The notes below the pieces were generated by a model. The model was given only the letters and a program-made list of their open reading frames with translations, was not told the origin of the DNA and ran no database searches. 64,000 nucleotides of DNA from contig CAZHCW010000010.1 of NCBI GenBank assembly GCA_964531325.1, positions 80,461-144,460 on the forward strand. Reading direction: 5' to 3'. This DNA comes from UTCHB3 sp964531325 (GTDB lineage: Bacteria > Bacteroidota > Ignavibacteria > Ignavibacteriales > Ignavibacteriaceae). A program made the position numbers and the translations under genes. Position 1 is the first letter of the stretch; each line of letters opens with the position of its first letter. Below, one piece after another: positions 1-9,015 of the stretch.

Positions 1-246
1 GGGAGCTTTACGAGAGATAAAATTTTTTCTGTCATCAATGCTATATATGACACCGGAATTTGAATCAATCATATCAAAATTGACATAATCTCCCACGGCA
101 GCCACATCTGTTAAAACTAATTTATCTTTTTTATGTCGAAGATCGTGCTTGAACTTACCTCTAAGAACACAGCGAATAACTCTCTGTTCTTCGGGAATCA
201 TGACCCAATGGCTTTGCGCCTCGATCTTGATCAACAATCCTTTGAT
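1..246 (-). CDS. rsgA: Ribosome small-subunit-dependent GTPase A, N-terminal part (cut by window edge)
   Basis: Reading the minus strand gives about 82 codons that run off the left edge and match the N-terminal OB-fold of RsgA, the GTPase that helps mature the 30S subunit. Visible family features are RCVLRGKFK near residue 24, AVGDYV near 46 and the RKNFISRKAP stretch that precedes the GTPase domain. The GTPase and zinc domains lie outside the window. No ATG or GTG opens the frame. An ATC at 246-244 sits six bases after GAGGAG and gives the expected MKGLLIK-like start; the first ordinary start is TTG at 237-235, 15 bases from that Shine-Dalgarno. The gene begins 15 bases after the upstream barrel gene, so it is probably last in that run. 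Family call is confident; the start is not. Confidence 0.85.
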   Translation of the reverse strand, partial: MKGLLIKIEAQSHWVMIPEEQRVIRCVLRGKFKHDLRHKKDKLVLTDVAAVGDYVNFDMIDSNSGVIYSIDDRKNFISRKAP

Positions 247-261
247 GTTAAACTCCTCAAA

Positions 262-1677
262 TCAAAAACGGAAAGATACTCCAAAAACTGCATTATGCAA
301 AGTAATATCTTGAAGTGTCCTTGATTCGGCGTAACCATAATTTTCGCCAAAATCTTTCCACCAGCCATACATATAAGCCACATCAAATGATAACTCACCA
401 TCAAGCAGATAACCAATTCCAAAAGTGAGGAATTTTTTGTCATAATCAGATGGATCATCTTTATATGGCGATTTTTGTGTAAAATAACCGGCTCTCACTC
501 TTGCATCAACAAAAGGAACTGTGTATTCGGCACCAAAATTATAATTTAATACTGCACGCAGTGAACTTTGTACATCTTTATTAAGATCACCAACAAAAGA
601 ACCACTCAAACCGGAGATATCTTTAAACTTGGCTTGTGAATAATCCATGAAAGAAGCCTGTGCCGAAATTATCAAACCACGGACATTAAAAGAAACTCCA
701 CTGGTAAATTTAAACGGAGTGGAAATTTCATACTCGACGCTACTTTTATAATTCTCAGGGTCAATTGTGACTTCCCTGCCGCTACCCCAATAACTGGCAG
801 CTTCTACACCATATTTTTCTTTGATTGTAAATGTTCTTGGTAATTCGATGGTTAAGCCAACTCTTGCTAAGTCCTTTACCTGATATAACATACCAAGTTT
901 TACCTCATAAAAACTGATATCCCAGTTTAAGAGGGTTTTATAAGAGAATTTCCGGAAATCATTAGTAAAACTGTTCCCGGGGGCAAGCTCAGTACCCTTG
1001 TATATTCCTAATGGATCAGTTTCATGAAAGTCGTAGTTGTTTTCGTAGGAACCATTTCCAAGGCCCAAGGTCAGCCCCAGAAAGAGGTTTTTATAGGCTT
1101 CATAGCCAACCGAGAAATTCCATACACCGGTGGAGCCTGATTGGAGCCGTGAGCCCGATTGATTTAGTCTTCCGTTTATTTTGGTGTTGTAATCATCATC
1201 GGTAAGGTAAAGTTCAAATGGAATTTCGGAATAACCGTTAAGGTCCTGAATCATGGAAGAACTTCCTCCATTATATCCATTAAAATCCATCTTTCCGGTG
1301 AAGTCGTGTTGTGAATTATATGAGGTTCCAATTACAAGACTCCCGCGAAGCGTGGGAATTGGAAAAAGTAATGAAAAATTGTCAAGATTGGCGGAGGTAT
1401 TCCCAACCTTTAATTGATTTCCAAAAAAGGTGGTATTGTTTTGGACATTTGAATATTTAAAACCTCCACCAAGTTCAAATCTCCTTACAAGTGCAATACC
1501 GGCAGGATTATAATTCATTCCAAGTCCATCATCACTCATAGCAACAAATGCATTTCCCATGCCCATTGCCCTGGCACCTGAACCAAATCCGGGAAGTGCT
1601 AACCGTACGGCATCATTAACCGTCTGCCCGAATCCAATTCCGGCAAACAATAATGAAATTACAAGAAGCTTTTTCAT
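262..1677 (-). CDS. Outer-membrane FadL/PorV-like barrel protein
   Basis: A 471-residue protein with a typical signal peptide (residues 1-17, ending GFG) followed by GSGARAMGMGNAFVA at 32-46 and NYNPAGIA at about 55-62. This opening is shared by the OmpP1/FadL/TodX transporters and the PorV/PorQ/UPF0164 proteins of Bacteroidota. The rest alternates hydrophobic and polar residues as in a beta barrel, and the chain ends in FGVSFRF, an aromatic C-terminus as used by barrel-assembly machinery. Its ATG overlaps the stop of the upstream lipoprotein (ATGA), so the two are translationally coupled. A role as a hydrophobic-compound channel or as a surface-attachment factor is possible; the sequence does not decide between them. 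Confidence 0.75.
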   Translation of the reverse strand: MKKLLVISLLFAGIGFGQTVNDAVRLALPGFGSGARAMGMGNAFVAMSDDGLGMNYNPAGIALVRRFELGGGFKYSNVQNNTTFFGNQLKVGNTSANLDNFSLLFPIPTLRGSLVIGTSYNSQHDFTGKMDFNGYNGGSSSMIQDLNGYSEIPFELYLTDDDYNTKINGRLNQSGSRLQSGSTGVWNFSVGYEAYKNLFLGLTLGLGNGSYENNYDFHETDPLGIYKGTELAPGNSFTNDFRKFSYKTLLNWDISFYEVKLGMLYQVKDLARVGLTIELPRTFTIKEKYGVEAASYWGSGREVTIDPENYKSSVEYEISTPFKFTSGVSFNVRGLIISAQASFMDYSQAKFKDISGLSGSFVGDLNKDVQSSLRAVLNYNFGAEYTVPFVDARVRAGYFTQKSPYKDDPSDYDKKFLTFGIGYLLDGELSFDVAYMYGWWKDFGENYGYAESRTLQDITLHNAVFGVSFRF

Positions 1678-2195
1678 TTCCTTCCGCCTCCGGAACTGTT
1701 GCGTCCTGAATTCTTTTTACTGTCATCTGAACTGTTGCTGCTTCTACCACCACTATCGTTGCTTGAAGTGGATTTTGTAGGTGTCGGGGTGGTAGCTGTT
1801 GTTCCCGAGCCACTATTGCCTGAACTTCTTGTAGCTGATGAGCCTGTGCCGTCACCGGAAGAATTTCTACCGCCATCACGGTTTCTTAAATTAAGACTTT
1901 CTTTATCCCTTTTTCTGACAACTGTTTTTTCACCGTCAGGTGTATCAGAAGAACCTCCACTCACAACCGTTACCGGAGTAATCGAATACCACCATGGAAG
2001 AACATAATAATCGGAATACCCTCCATAATAGCTGCCCGAGTAGTATGATTGACCATAGTCAGTTTCTTCATAATCCTTTTCGATCTCGGTGATAAGCTCC
2101 TCTTCAAGAGGTTGGCCCATATCAACAACAGTATAACAACCACTCAAAACAAATGGTATAATCATCAATATCACTAAAAATTTCAACTTTTTCAT
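1674..2195 (-). CDS. Small low-complexity lipoprotein
   Basis: A 173-residue lipoprotein precursor. The signal ends in a clear lipobox, LSGC, with the acylated Cys at residue 20. A short acidic stretch (about 30-45) is followed by a Tyr/Gly/Ser-rich segment (about 47-70), then a hydrophilic tail dominated by Ser, Gly, Asn, Thr and Arg. No catalytic domain is recognisable. The start has AGAGGA eight bases upstream. The same plan (lipobox, CYT motif, Tyr/Gly segment, charged disordered tail) occurs in the larger neighbour just upstream, so the two are probably related structural or surface lipoproteins made together. Function unknown. Confidence 0.65.
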   Translation of the reverse strand: MKKLKFLVILMIIPFVLSGCYTVVDMGQPLEEELITEIEKDYEETDYGQSYYSGSYYGGYSDYYVLPWWYSITPVTVVSGGSSDTPDGEKTVVRKRDKESLNLRNRDGGRNSSGDGTGSSATRSSGNSGSGTTATTPTPTKSTSSNDSGGRSSNSSDDSKKNSGRNSSGGGRK

Positions 2196-2208
2196 AATAA
2201 TCCTCTAT

Positions 2209-3543
2209 TTATCTTGATCGTCTGGATCCACCGGAACCGGAGCTCGAACCTGAACTTGAACCTGAGCCGGATCTTGAAGGTGTCGTGGAACGACTCCCGC
2301 TACCCGAATTTGAAGGTGATCTGTATGTTCCACTTGAACTGCCACTGTTTCTGCTTGGAGATTTGTAGCTGCCGCGTGAATTTCCTGAATTGCCATCATT
2401 TCTTGAGGGTGATTTATACCCCTTGTTTGTGTTGCCACTGTTGCCGTCAGTCCGTGTTGGGCTTTTATAATCTCTACCCGAAGGTTCTTTTACATCCTTT
2501 TTGGGTTCTCTTGTGGTCTTTTTGCCACCTGAATTGTTCCCGTCGTTACGGGTATCCTTGCGTGGTGTAACATTTTTGTTACCGCCGTCATTTCTCGGGT
2601 CTTTTCTTGGTGTTACATTTCTGTTATCACCATCGTTGCGAGTATCTTTTCTCGGAGTAACTGTTTTGTTGTTTCCATCAGTTCTGTCACCTGATCTCCT
2701 GTCAACTCCGGAATTGTCGCCTCTTCCATCATTCTTTACCGAACTTCTTTTGTCATCTCTTTTGGTGACATCTCTTTTGGTGACATCTCTACCGGAGTTT
2801 CTCTTTACCACAGGTTCTTCATCCCGATTCCATGTATCGAAGGCACTTCGTTTTCTCTCAGTTTTGATTTCTTTATCCACTACATCGCCCGACCCGCGTG
2901 AACCATCATTTCTTACTCCGGCTCTTTTAGCAACATTATCATCGTGATTGGTAATTCCCGGGGTTCTTACACCCGATCCGTTTCCTCTTGTTATGGATGA
3001 GCCACGCCCGCCATCTCTCCCTCTGATGGAGCTGATTTCTCTGTCACGATATTTATAATGGGAAAATCCACCCCAGTTATTGTTATTGTGGTGGTAGTTG
3101 TAGCCATAACTGTGGTATCCTCCCCAATAAAAAGGATATGGATCATACCAGTACCAGGGATAATAAACCCATCTTGGATAATATACATAAGGGTTGTAGA
3201 AGTAATCCCAATAGGGGTCATAACAAAAGTTATTCCAGCCATAGCCGTAACCATAGCCATAACCATAACCGGCGATAAGATTTACTCTCACTACCGGCCT
3301 TGACCAATAATCATCTTCGATATATGTATATTTTCTTACGGAGATTTCCACTTCACTTTCGTTTTCATCGTTGTAAACAAAGGTGGTGTCACCTTCTTTT
3401 ACTACAATGTCCGGCTCGGATTCTTTCTCTATAATTACAACTTCTTTTTCAACTTGTGGTTGCTGCTGAGTCTCAAACTGGGTATAACAACCCGTGGCCC
3501 AAAAGGCAAACAGAACAATTGGTAATAAAATCTTGGCTTTCAT
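2209..3543 (-). CDS. Tyr/Gly-rich repeat lipoprotein
   Basis: A 444-residue lipoprotein precursor with lipobox ATGC (Cys 19). After an acidic region comes an aromatic segment containing five GY dipeptides and many Trp/Tyr residues (about 90-165), then a long disordered Arg/Asp/Gly/Ser/Asn tail. The tail holds internal repeats: VTKRD twice in a row, three 15-residue copies of VTPRKDxRNDG, and four degenerate copies of a YKSPSRNDGNSGN-type unit. The ATG follows AAGGAG by six bases. The stop lies 13 bases before the next lipoprotein. No family is recognised; disordered, repeat-rich lipoproteins of this kind may coat the surface or bind polymers, but that is inference. Confidence 0.65.
   Translation of the reverse strand: MKAKILLPIVLFAFWATGCYTQFETQQQPQVEKEVVIIEKESEPDIVVKEGDTTFVYNDENESEVEISVRKYTYIEDDYWSRPVVRVNLIAGYGYGYGYGYGWNNFCYDPYWDYFYNPYVYYPRWVYYPWYWYDPYPFYWGGYHSYGYNYHHNNNNWGGFSHYKYRDREISSIRGRDGGRGSSITRGNGSGVRTPGITNHDDNVAKRAGVRNDGSRGSGDVVDKEIKTERKRSAFDTWNRDEEPVVKRNSGRDVTKRDVTKRDDKRSSVKNDGRGDNSGVDRRSGDRTDGNNKTVTPRKDTRNDGDNRNVTPRKDPRNDGGNKNVTPRKDTRNDGNNSGGKKTTREPKKDVKEPSGRDYKSPTRTDGNSGNTNKGYKSPSRNDGNSGNSRGSYKSPSRNSGSSSGTYRSPSNSGSGSRSTTPSRSGSGSSSGSSSGSGGSRRSR
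2527..2661 (-). repeat. Three tandem 45-bp coding repeats
   Basis: Three consecutive 15-codon units, each beginning VTPRKD and continuing (T/P)RNDG, lie head to tail in the lipoprotein gene. Codons differ between units, so the copies are diverged rather than newly expanded. The unit boundaries are at 2661, 2616 and 2571 reading leftwards. Confidence 0.85.
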
Positions 3544-3559
3544 AACAGCTCCTTTTTTG

Positions 3560-3590
3560 TTTAATCATGCAATTTCCGTGCCTGATTAAA
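3560..3590 (-). promoter_or_regulatory. 5' leader hairpin before the repeat lipoprotein
   Basis: TTTAATCA at 3560-3567 and TGATTAAA at 3583-3590 form a perfect 8-bp stem with a 15-base loop, 17 bases upstream of the lipoprotein ATG. It could be a leader structure or a terminator of transcription arriving from the receiver gene upstream. The rest of 3544-3737 is AT-rich spacer with no gene seen. Confidence 0.3.
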
Positions 3591-3737
3591 AAATGCTTAA
3601 AACAGCTTTATTCTTATACTTTATGTGGAATCATTTTGTTCAGTAAATAGAACAGGTGTTTAATATATTGTACAAAATACTTCCATACAAAAGTTCAATA
3701 TATCACTTGAAAAGCCAATAAAAAGGGTAAAAGAAGG

Positions 3738-4082
3738 TCAGTTTGTCATTAAGATGTCGATTTTACCCGACATTTCATCAAAATCGAATGGTTTGTATAA
3801 AATTGCATTTACATAACTGCGCAAATGTGATTCAAGCGAGAGTATATTCCGTGTAAATACATAAGTCATTATGATAGGAAGGGGTTGAATATTTTTGATA
3901 AGATTTTCGATTTTCTCATTCGGTTGAGAATCGAGAATCAACATATCAAAATCTGAAGTCTTCAGATATTTTTCGATCTGATTAAAATCATTTGTGGTGG
4001 TAACTGCGTACTTTTTCTCAAAGTACATCAGCACACTGGCACAAAAACTGAGATCAGGAGAGTAAAATAAAATATTCTTCAT
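3738..4082 (-). CDS. Stand-alone receiver-like domain protein
   Basis: About 114 residues from the start MKNILFYSPD; an upstream in-frame ATG at 4127 is possible but adds a non-homologous tail. The fold pattern is a CheY-like receiver: a buried strand ending in LILD (the phospho-acceptor Asp near residue 50) and LYKPFD near residue 99, which supplies the conserved Lys. The usual acidic pair after the first strand is reduced to one Asp (SPD), so phosphorylation chemistry may be weakened. There is no output domain and no kinase next to it. It may be a single-domain regulator or a pseudo-receiver that acts by protein binding. Confidence 0.6.
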   Translation of the reverse strand: MKNILFYSPDLSFCASVLMYFEKKYAVTTTNDFNQIEKYLKTSDFDMLILDSQPNEKIENLIKNIQPLPIIMTYVFTRNILSLESHLRSYVNAILYKPFDFDEMSGKIDILMTN

Positions 4083-4262
4083 TTTCTTTAAACTTGTTCG
4101 CTTTTCTATAAGCGAATTTAGTGCCAATCAATTGGGGGTAGATCATTTTAAAGTTTTTATGATATTTGTGGTTGAAAATGGGTAATTTTTCAGATGTTAT
4201 ATTCTCTTTTTCGACAATGTAAACGGTTATTTCTCAATATTGAAAAACACAAAACACACAAA

Positions 4263-5165
4263 ATGAAAATTCCAAGTTTTATCATATTCTTTATTCTAAT
4301 ATACTGTTTCCCACTTTTTTCGCAGGAGGAACCGGATACCTCAGCAGTGATTCAAGAGGAGGAAATTTCTGAATTTGAGTCAGATTCCACTTATTCAGAG
4401 ACCATGGACTCTGTTGGAGTTTATGTAATCGAGTCATATTTGAAGGAAGAAGAGAAGAAAGAGATAGTTGTCTATTTTTTTGCCACCAGTCCTGTAAAAG
4501 CCAGGATCATTTTTGATGGCGGTAAAGAGTTTATCGTCTCTGATACTCTTGCGGAAAGTTTTAGATTCACCTCCGATTTCTCTGTTTTCGAGACTGCTAC
4601 CGAAGTATTGAGAGGAAGAATTTTTGTGGAAGATGAGGCCGGGAACAAAAGTTCAAGTGAAGAGTTTGAGATACCCCTGCCGGTTGAACCCAAAATTGAA
4701 GGAACAGCACTCGGTTATCTCGCCGATTGTACATTGGGGGCACTTGCATATTTGGTGCCTTCACCGGGACTCTCCTTCTTTAAAGATGAAACACGATTTT
4801 CATTTTTTAAAGAGATCCCCGTTGTTGTTTTTCAAAGTAACATATCCGATCTTCCCTGGATGGCACTGGCTGCTGAATATGTTCACACGCCCGACATCGA
4901 TTTTAAGAATCGTTTTTTCTTCGGGGTAAAATTTCCGTTTGAAGTTCCGGTGTTAAAATATGCAGCTCCAGGTATCAGCTTTTCAACAAATTTTCTCGGT
5001 ATCAACGGAATCTCACCTGAAGTTTCTGTAGCTTTTTTCGAAATCTTTAGAGTGATAAATTTTAATATCAAAGCGAGATACAATTACTACCCTTCCGCCA
5101 CCGGATTGAATCATTTTGATATAAATATCGGCTTAACATCCTACTTCCTTACCTTCGCTCTGTGA
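4263..5165 (+). CDS. Secreted protein with barrel-like C-terminus, unknown function
   Basis: The protein is about 300 residues when started at MKIPSF, which gives a clean signal peptide ending LFSQ; an upstream ATG at 4194 would add 23 residues before the hydrophobic stretch and is unlikely. After an acidic, Glu/Ser/Thr-rich segment comes a beta-rich region containing VEDEAGNKS, resembling an Ig/FN3-like fold. The last roughly 130 residues alternate aromatic and polar residues and end in SYFLTFAL, as in outer-membrane barrels. It lies 78 bases before a TonB-dependent receptor on the same strand and may be expressed with it. No named family recognised. Confidence 0.55.
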   Translation: MKIPSFIIFFILIYCFPLFSQEEPDTSAVIQEEEISEFESDSTYSETMDSVGVYVIESYLKEEEKKEIVVYFFATSPVKARIIFDGGKEFIVSDTLAESFRFTSDFSVFETATEVLRGRIFVEDEAGNKSSSEEFEIPLPVEPKIEGTALGYLADCTLGALAYLVPSPGLSFFKDETRFSFFKEIPVVVFQSNISDLPWMALAAEYVHTPDIDFKNRFFFGVKFPFEVPVLKYAAPGISFSTNFLGINGISPEVSVAFFEIFRVINFNIKARYNYYPSATGLNHFDINIGLTSYFLTFAL

Positions 5166-5243
5166 TCTGCTGATTTTCGGTGTAATTTGGAATTATCCCG
5201 TTATATCGAGTGTTATCACATTGAATGATCTCAATTCAAGGAT

Positions 5244-7778
5244 ATGATGTTTAAGTTTGTAGTTTTGATAGTAATATTTGGATTTGTTAATGTACTCCCC
5301 CAGTCAGGTGGGCTAAAAGGTATTGTCTCTGCCGACGGTGAGCCATTAGCCGGTGTAACAATTAGAGTATTAGACACCAAATCCGGCACCGTTACCAATT
5401 CTGATGGCTATTATGAATTAAAAAACCTGCCGGCGGGTAAAATCAACCTGCAGTTCACATATGTTGGCTATCTGACGATTGATAAAACTGTAATCATCGA
5501 AGCAGGAAGGATTCTTACCGCGAACATCTCCCTGACAGAAAAAAACCTTGAGCTTGATGAAATAGTTATATCCGACAAAGCGAGGGATGCCTCGGATACT
5601 GAAACCAGCGTTATCGATCTTGAGCCCGAACAAGCAAAAGTATTACCCGGAGCAGGAGAGGATGTGCTTAGAACTCTTCAAGCCCTCCCTGGTATTCTTG
5701 CACCAAACGATTTTTCATCTCAACTCGTTGTTCGAGGATCGGGACCTGATCAAAATTTAATAATTATCGACAATGTTGAAATTTTTAATCCTTATCGGCT
5801 CTACGGATTTATAAGTATGTTTAATCCTGATGCCGTCTCCGACATAACTTTGATAACTGGTGGTTTTCCTGTTAAATATGGTGACAGACTCTCAGCTGTT
5901 CTCGATGTCTCAAACCGTGAGGGCACCTCAAAGAAATCACTTACCGGCAGTTTAAATGCTTCAATTACAAACGCTAACCTTGTTCTTGAAGGGAAAAATC
6001 CATTTAATATTCAGGGTGGATGGATGATAAACAGCCGTCGTACATATTATGATCTTATCCTCGAACCATTTGCTAAAAATGCAGGGCTTGTAGAAGAAGA
6101 AACTGCATTCCCAAACTTTTATGATATTCAGGCTAAAGCTACTTTTGGTCCTTTTAATGGTCACAAAATTAATCTCTTTGGGATTTACTCCGCCGATGGT
6201 GTGGATATTGTTTCAGGTTCACAAAGAAAAACCCCCGACAGCGTTTCTGTAAATAATGTCACAAGAAATGATGTTATCGGATTAACCTGGGAATACTCAC
6301 CCAACGCTAAATTTTTTCTACAAAATACTCTTTCGTGGTATAACAACAGCGGTGATGCAGGATTTTCTGCTGAAATTCTGGACCCATCATTAAACCGTGA
6401 ATCATTTAAGGATTTTAGTGCCGATACAATAAGACCATATCTTTTTGGTTTTCAAGTTAACTCTACTTTCCTCTTTGAGAAATTTTCATGGGACTCAAAA
6501 ACCAATTTACTCTGGGGAAATAATAATATTCTCGAGGCAGGTTTTGGAGCCGATGTATTAAAATCAACACTAATATTCGACTTCGAGTTTGACCCGCAAC
6601 TTCGTGCAATTTTTTCTGCAAACCCCAATTTCAGGTCTTCTATAGGTGATATCAAAGATACTAAAACTTATAGCAGATACAGGGCTTTTGTACAAAACAA
6701 GTTTAATTTGTGGGATCGGGTTTATATTAATCCGGGAGTCAGGTTCGATCATTATGAAATAATTGGGAAATCTTATATTGCTCCCAGAATATCGGCTTCG
6801 CTACAAATAGATGAGTTAACAACTTTAAGAGCCGCCTGGGGAATATTCTATCAGTCTCCGGGATATGAAAAACTGCTCGATGCGGGTGTTCTCTACGATT
6901 TTTCACCGGTAAATGTTTCTCTTCTCGAAGCTGAAAAAGCTATCCACTATGTGCTGGGGATTGAAAAATGGCTCTCCTTCGAATGGAACTTGAAATTAGA
7001 AGCCTACTACAAAGATTTTAGTAATTTGATAGTACCCAAAATTGTTACCGGAACCCGATATTACACAGAAAGAGTACCGGGACAAGACCCAAACACAACC
7101 GCCGGGTGGACAAGACCTGTAACCGTTCAAAGTGATTCCATTACCCAGATACCCGTTAATAACTCTTACGGTGAATCCTATGGGCTCGAAGTTATGCTCG
7201 CAAAAAAGAATATGGATCGAAATTCCTCACTCAGCGGGTGGATATCCTATTCTTTTTCAGTTGCCGACAGATTCGAACGAAATTTTACAGTACCCTTCAG
7301 ATTCGATCAACGACATACCTTAAATATTGTTCTCGACTATCAGTTTGCAGAAAATTGGAACCTTGGTGTAAGATGGCAATACGGCTCCGGGTTCCCAAAT
7401 ACCACACCTGAGGGGTTGAGACCCAGGATTATTGCCGTTGATACCAATGGCGACCTTAAACCGGATACACCACAAATTGCTGTAAGGAGAAGCTCAGCTG
7501 ATCCCAATAATGCCGAGGTAATCTACGATATTGCCTTTGAAGATAAAAATCGATTTAATTCACGAAAACCTGTTTATCACCGTCTTGATATCAGAGTTAC
7601 CGCCGCAGCACGGTTTTGGAATCTTAACTGGAATTTTTATCTTGATGTAATAAATGTTTATAACCGGTCAAATATTATCGGTTATGATTATTATGTTACC
7701 GAAAACAAAGAATTAGGTGTAAAACCGACTTCAATGTTCCCCATTTTACCGACCTTGGGTTTTAGCATAAAGTTTTAA
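5244..7778 (+). CDS. TonB-dependent receptor with carboxypeptidase-regulatory-like domain
   Basis: An 844-residue outer-membrane receptor. A signal peptide (about 1-19) is followed by a CarboxypepD_reg-like beta-sandwich (about 24-105; GYYELKNLPAG and FTYVGY are typical) that precedes the plug in SusC-type receptors. The plug (about 125-225) contains VLRTLQALPGI, LVVRGSGPDQNLIIIDNVEI and GGFPVKYGDRLSAVLDV. The remainder is a barrel ending in LGFSIKF with a terminal Phe. It imports a ligand too large for porins using TonB energy; the ligand cannot be read from the sequence. No SusD partner is adjacent. Two ATGs lie in tandem at 5244 and 5247. Confidence 0.88.
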   Translation: MMFKFVVLIVIFGFVNVLPQSGGLKGIVSADGEPLAGVTIRVLDTKSGTVTNSDGYYELKNLPAGKINLQFTYVGYLTIDKTVIIEAGRILTANISLTEKNLELDEIVISDKARDASDTETSVIDLEPEQAKVLPGAGEDVLRTLQALPGILAPNDFSSQLVVRGSGPDQNLIIIDNVEIFNPYRLYGFISMFNPDAVSDITLITGGFPVKYGDRLSAVLDVSNREGTSKKSLTGSLNASITNANLVLEGKNPFNIQGGWMINSRRTYYDLILEPFAKNAGLVEEETAFPNFYDIQAKATFGPFNGHKINLFGIYSADGVDIVSGSQRKTPDSVSVNNVTRNDVIGLTWEYSPNAKFFLQNTLSWYNNSGDAGFSAEILDPSLNRESFKDFSADTIRPYLFGFQVNSTFLFEKFSWDSKTNLLWGNNNILEAGFGADVLKSTLIFDFEFDPQLRAIFSANPNFRSSIGDIKDTKTYSRYRAFVQNKFNLWDRVYINPGVRFDHYEIIGKSYIAPRISASLQIDELTTLRAAWGIFYQSPGYEKLLDAGVLYDFSPVNVSLLEAEKAIHYVLGIEKWLSFEWNLKLEAYYKDFSNLIVPKIVTGTRYYTERVPGQDPNTTAGWTRPVTVQSDSITQIPVNNSYGESYGLEVMLAKKNMDRNSSLSGWISYSFSVADRFERNFTVPFRFDQRHTLNIVLDYQFAENWNLGVRWQYGSGFPNTTPEGLRPRIIAVDTNGDLKPDTPQIAVRRSSADPNNAEVIYDIAFEDKNRFNSRKPVYHRLDIRVTAAARFWNLNWNFYLDVINVYNRSNIIGYDYYVTENKELGVKPTSMFPILPTLGFSIKF

Positions 7779-7815
7779 TTTCGTATAATTAGATTCAGCA
7801 ATTTGTGATTTTTTA

Positions 7816-9015
7816 ATGCAACTCCCCCAATATAAAACCATTACCCGGCTCACTTCAGAGATCAAAGGAACTCTCGAGCAAGGATTTAAATTTGAGACCG
7901 TAATTGGTGAGGTTTCCAACTTCAAACCTCACTACTCGGGTCACTGGTACTTTACGCTAAAAGATGCCGGGGCACAGATTTCGTGCTGTATGTGGGCTGG
8001 GAATAATAAAAAAATTAACTTCACCCCAAAAGATGGTTCACAGATAGTTGTTACCGGCTCTGTTACTGTTTATCCCCCAAGAGGAAACTATCAGTTGGAT
8101 ATTACCGATATGAAAAATACAGGGGTGGGTGATCTTCAGGTGGCTTTCGAATTTCTAAAAGAAAAACTGGGGAAAGAAGGACTCTTTGAATCGGCACGAA
8201 AAAGGGAAGTAAGAACATTTCCATCAAAGATCGGAATTGTCACCTCCCCTACCGGGGCAGCGTTCCAGGATATGATTTCAGTTGCCAATCGGAGATTCCC
8301 ACTTGTTGAACTTGTTCTTGCTCCTGCGAAGGTTCAAGGTGAGGGGGCTGCTACTTCGATAGCTAATGGAATTGCCGCTCTTAATGAGTTCGACGATATC
8401 GATGTAATTATTATAGGCAGAGGTGGAGGAAGCCTTGAAGACCTCTGGGCTTTCAATGAGGAAGTTACTGCCAGAGCAGTGTTTAATTCCAGAATTCCTG
8501 TAATTTCAGCAGTAGGTCATGAAGTTGACTTCACTATTTCAGATTTTGTTGCCGACATCAGGGCTGCAACACCCACCGCAGCAATGGAACTTGTAACCCC
8601 GGATAAAATGAAGGTGGAAGCAGCACTCCATGATTTCAGGAATAATTTTGATTTGAGTCTCGCTTCATACCTTCAGGGTAAAAAAGATTCGGTTTTAAGA
8701 TTTATTAATTCCCCTGTTGTGAAAACTCCCGGTAACATCATAAAAATGAACAGCCAAAAACTTGATCTTACTATGATGAGACTGGAAAATACGATGAATA
8801 CTAATCTTAAAGATTTGAAAAACAGAGTCAATTCTGCTATATTGCACTTAAAGTCGAATGATCATAACAGAATCCTCAAAAAAGGATTTGTTTTTGTAAC
8901 CCAAAACAATAAATTTATTAAATCATCACAAGAACTCAAATTAAAAGATCAGTTTCAATTGAACTTTTTTGACGGGAAAATTCTTATTGAAGGTAATAAT
9001 GGAAAAAGTAAATAG
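7816..9015 (+). CDS. xseA: Exodeoxyribonuclease VII large subunit
   Basis: A 399-residue XseA. The N-terminal OB fold (about 10-100; GEVSNFKPHYSGHWYFTLKD) binds single-stranded DNA. The catalytic region shows FPSKIGIVTSPTGAAFQD near 135-152, IIIGRGGGSLEDLWAFNEE near 196-214 and SAVGHEVDFTISDFVADIRA near 232-250, all hallmark segments. With XseB it degrades single-stranded DNA from either end into short oligonucleotides in the cytoplasm. The C-terminal helical part is somewhat shorter than in long family members. The next gene, xseB, starts inside its last codons, so the two subunits are translationally coupled. Confidence 0.95.
   Translation: MQLPQYKTITRLTSEIKGTLEQGFKFETVIGEVSNFKPHYSGHWYFTLKDAGAQISCCMWAGNNKKINFTPKDGSQIVVTGSVTVYPPRGNYQLDITDMKNTGVGDLQVAFEFLKEKLGKEGLFESARKREVRTFPSKIGIVTSPTGAAFQDMISVANRRFPLVELVLAPAKVQGEGAATSIANGIAALNEFDDIDVIIIGRGGGSLEDLWAFNEEVTARAVFNSRIPVISAVGHEVDFTISDFVADIRAATPTAAMELVTPDKMKVEAALHDFRNNFDLSLASYLQGKKDSVLRFINSPVVKTPGNIIKMNSQKLDLTMMRLENTMNTNLKDLKNRVNSAILHLKSNDHNRILKKGFVFVTQNNKFIKSSQELKLKDQFQLNFFDGKILIEGNNGKSK

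Noticed and set aside
133..324. 63-codon open frame on the plus strand
   Set aside because: It lies opposite the clear RsgA reading frame and the end of the barrel gene, and has no recognisable family.
1699..2947. Long open frames on the plus strand opposite the two lipoproteins
   Set aside because: They are Leu/Ser/Pro-rich mirror images of the low-complexity Gly/Ser/Arg tails; the minus-strand genes have signal peptides, lipoboxes and good Shine-Dalgarno sites.
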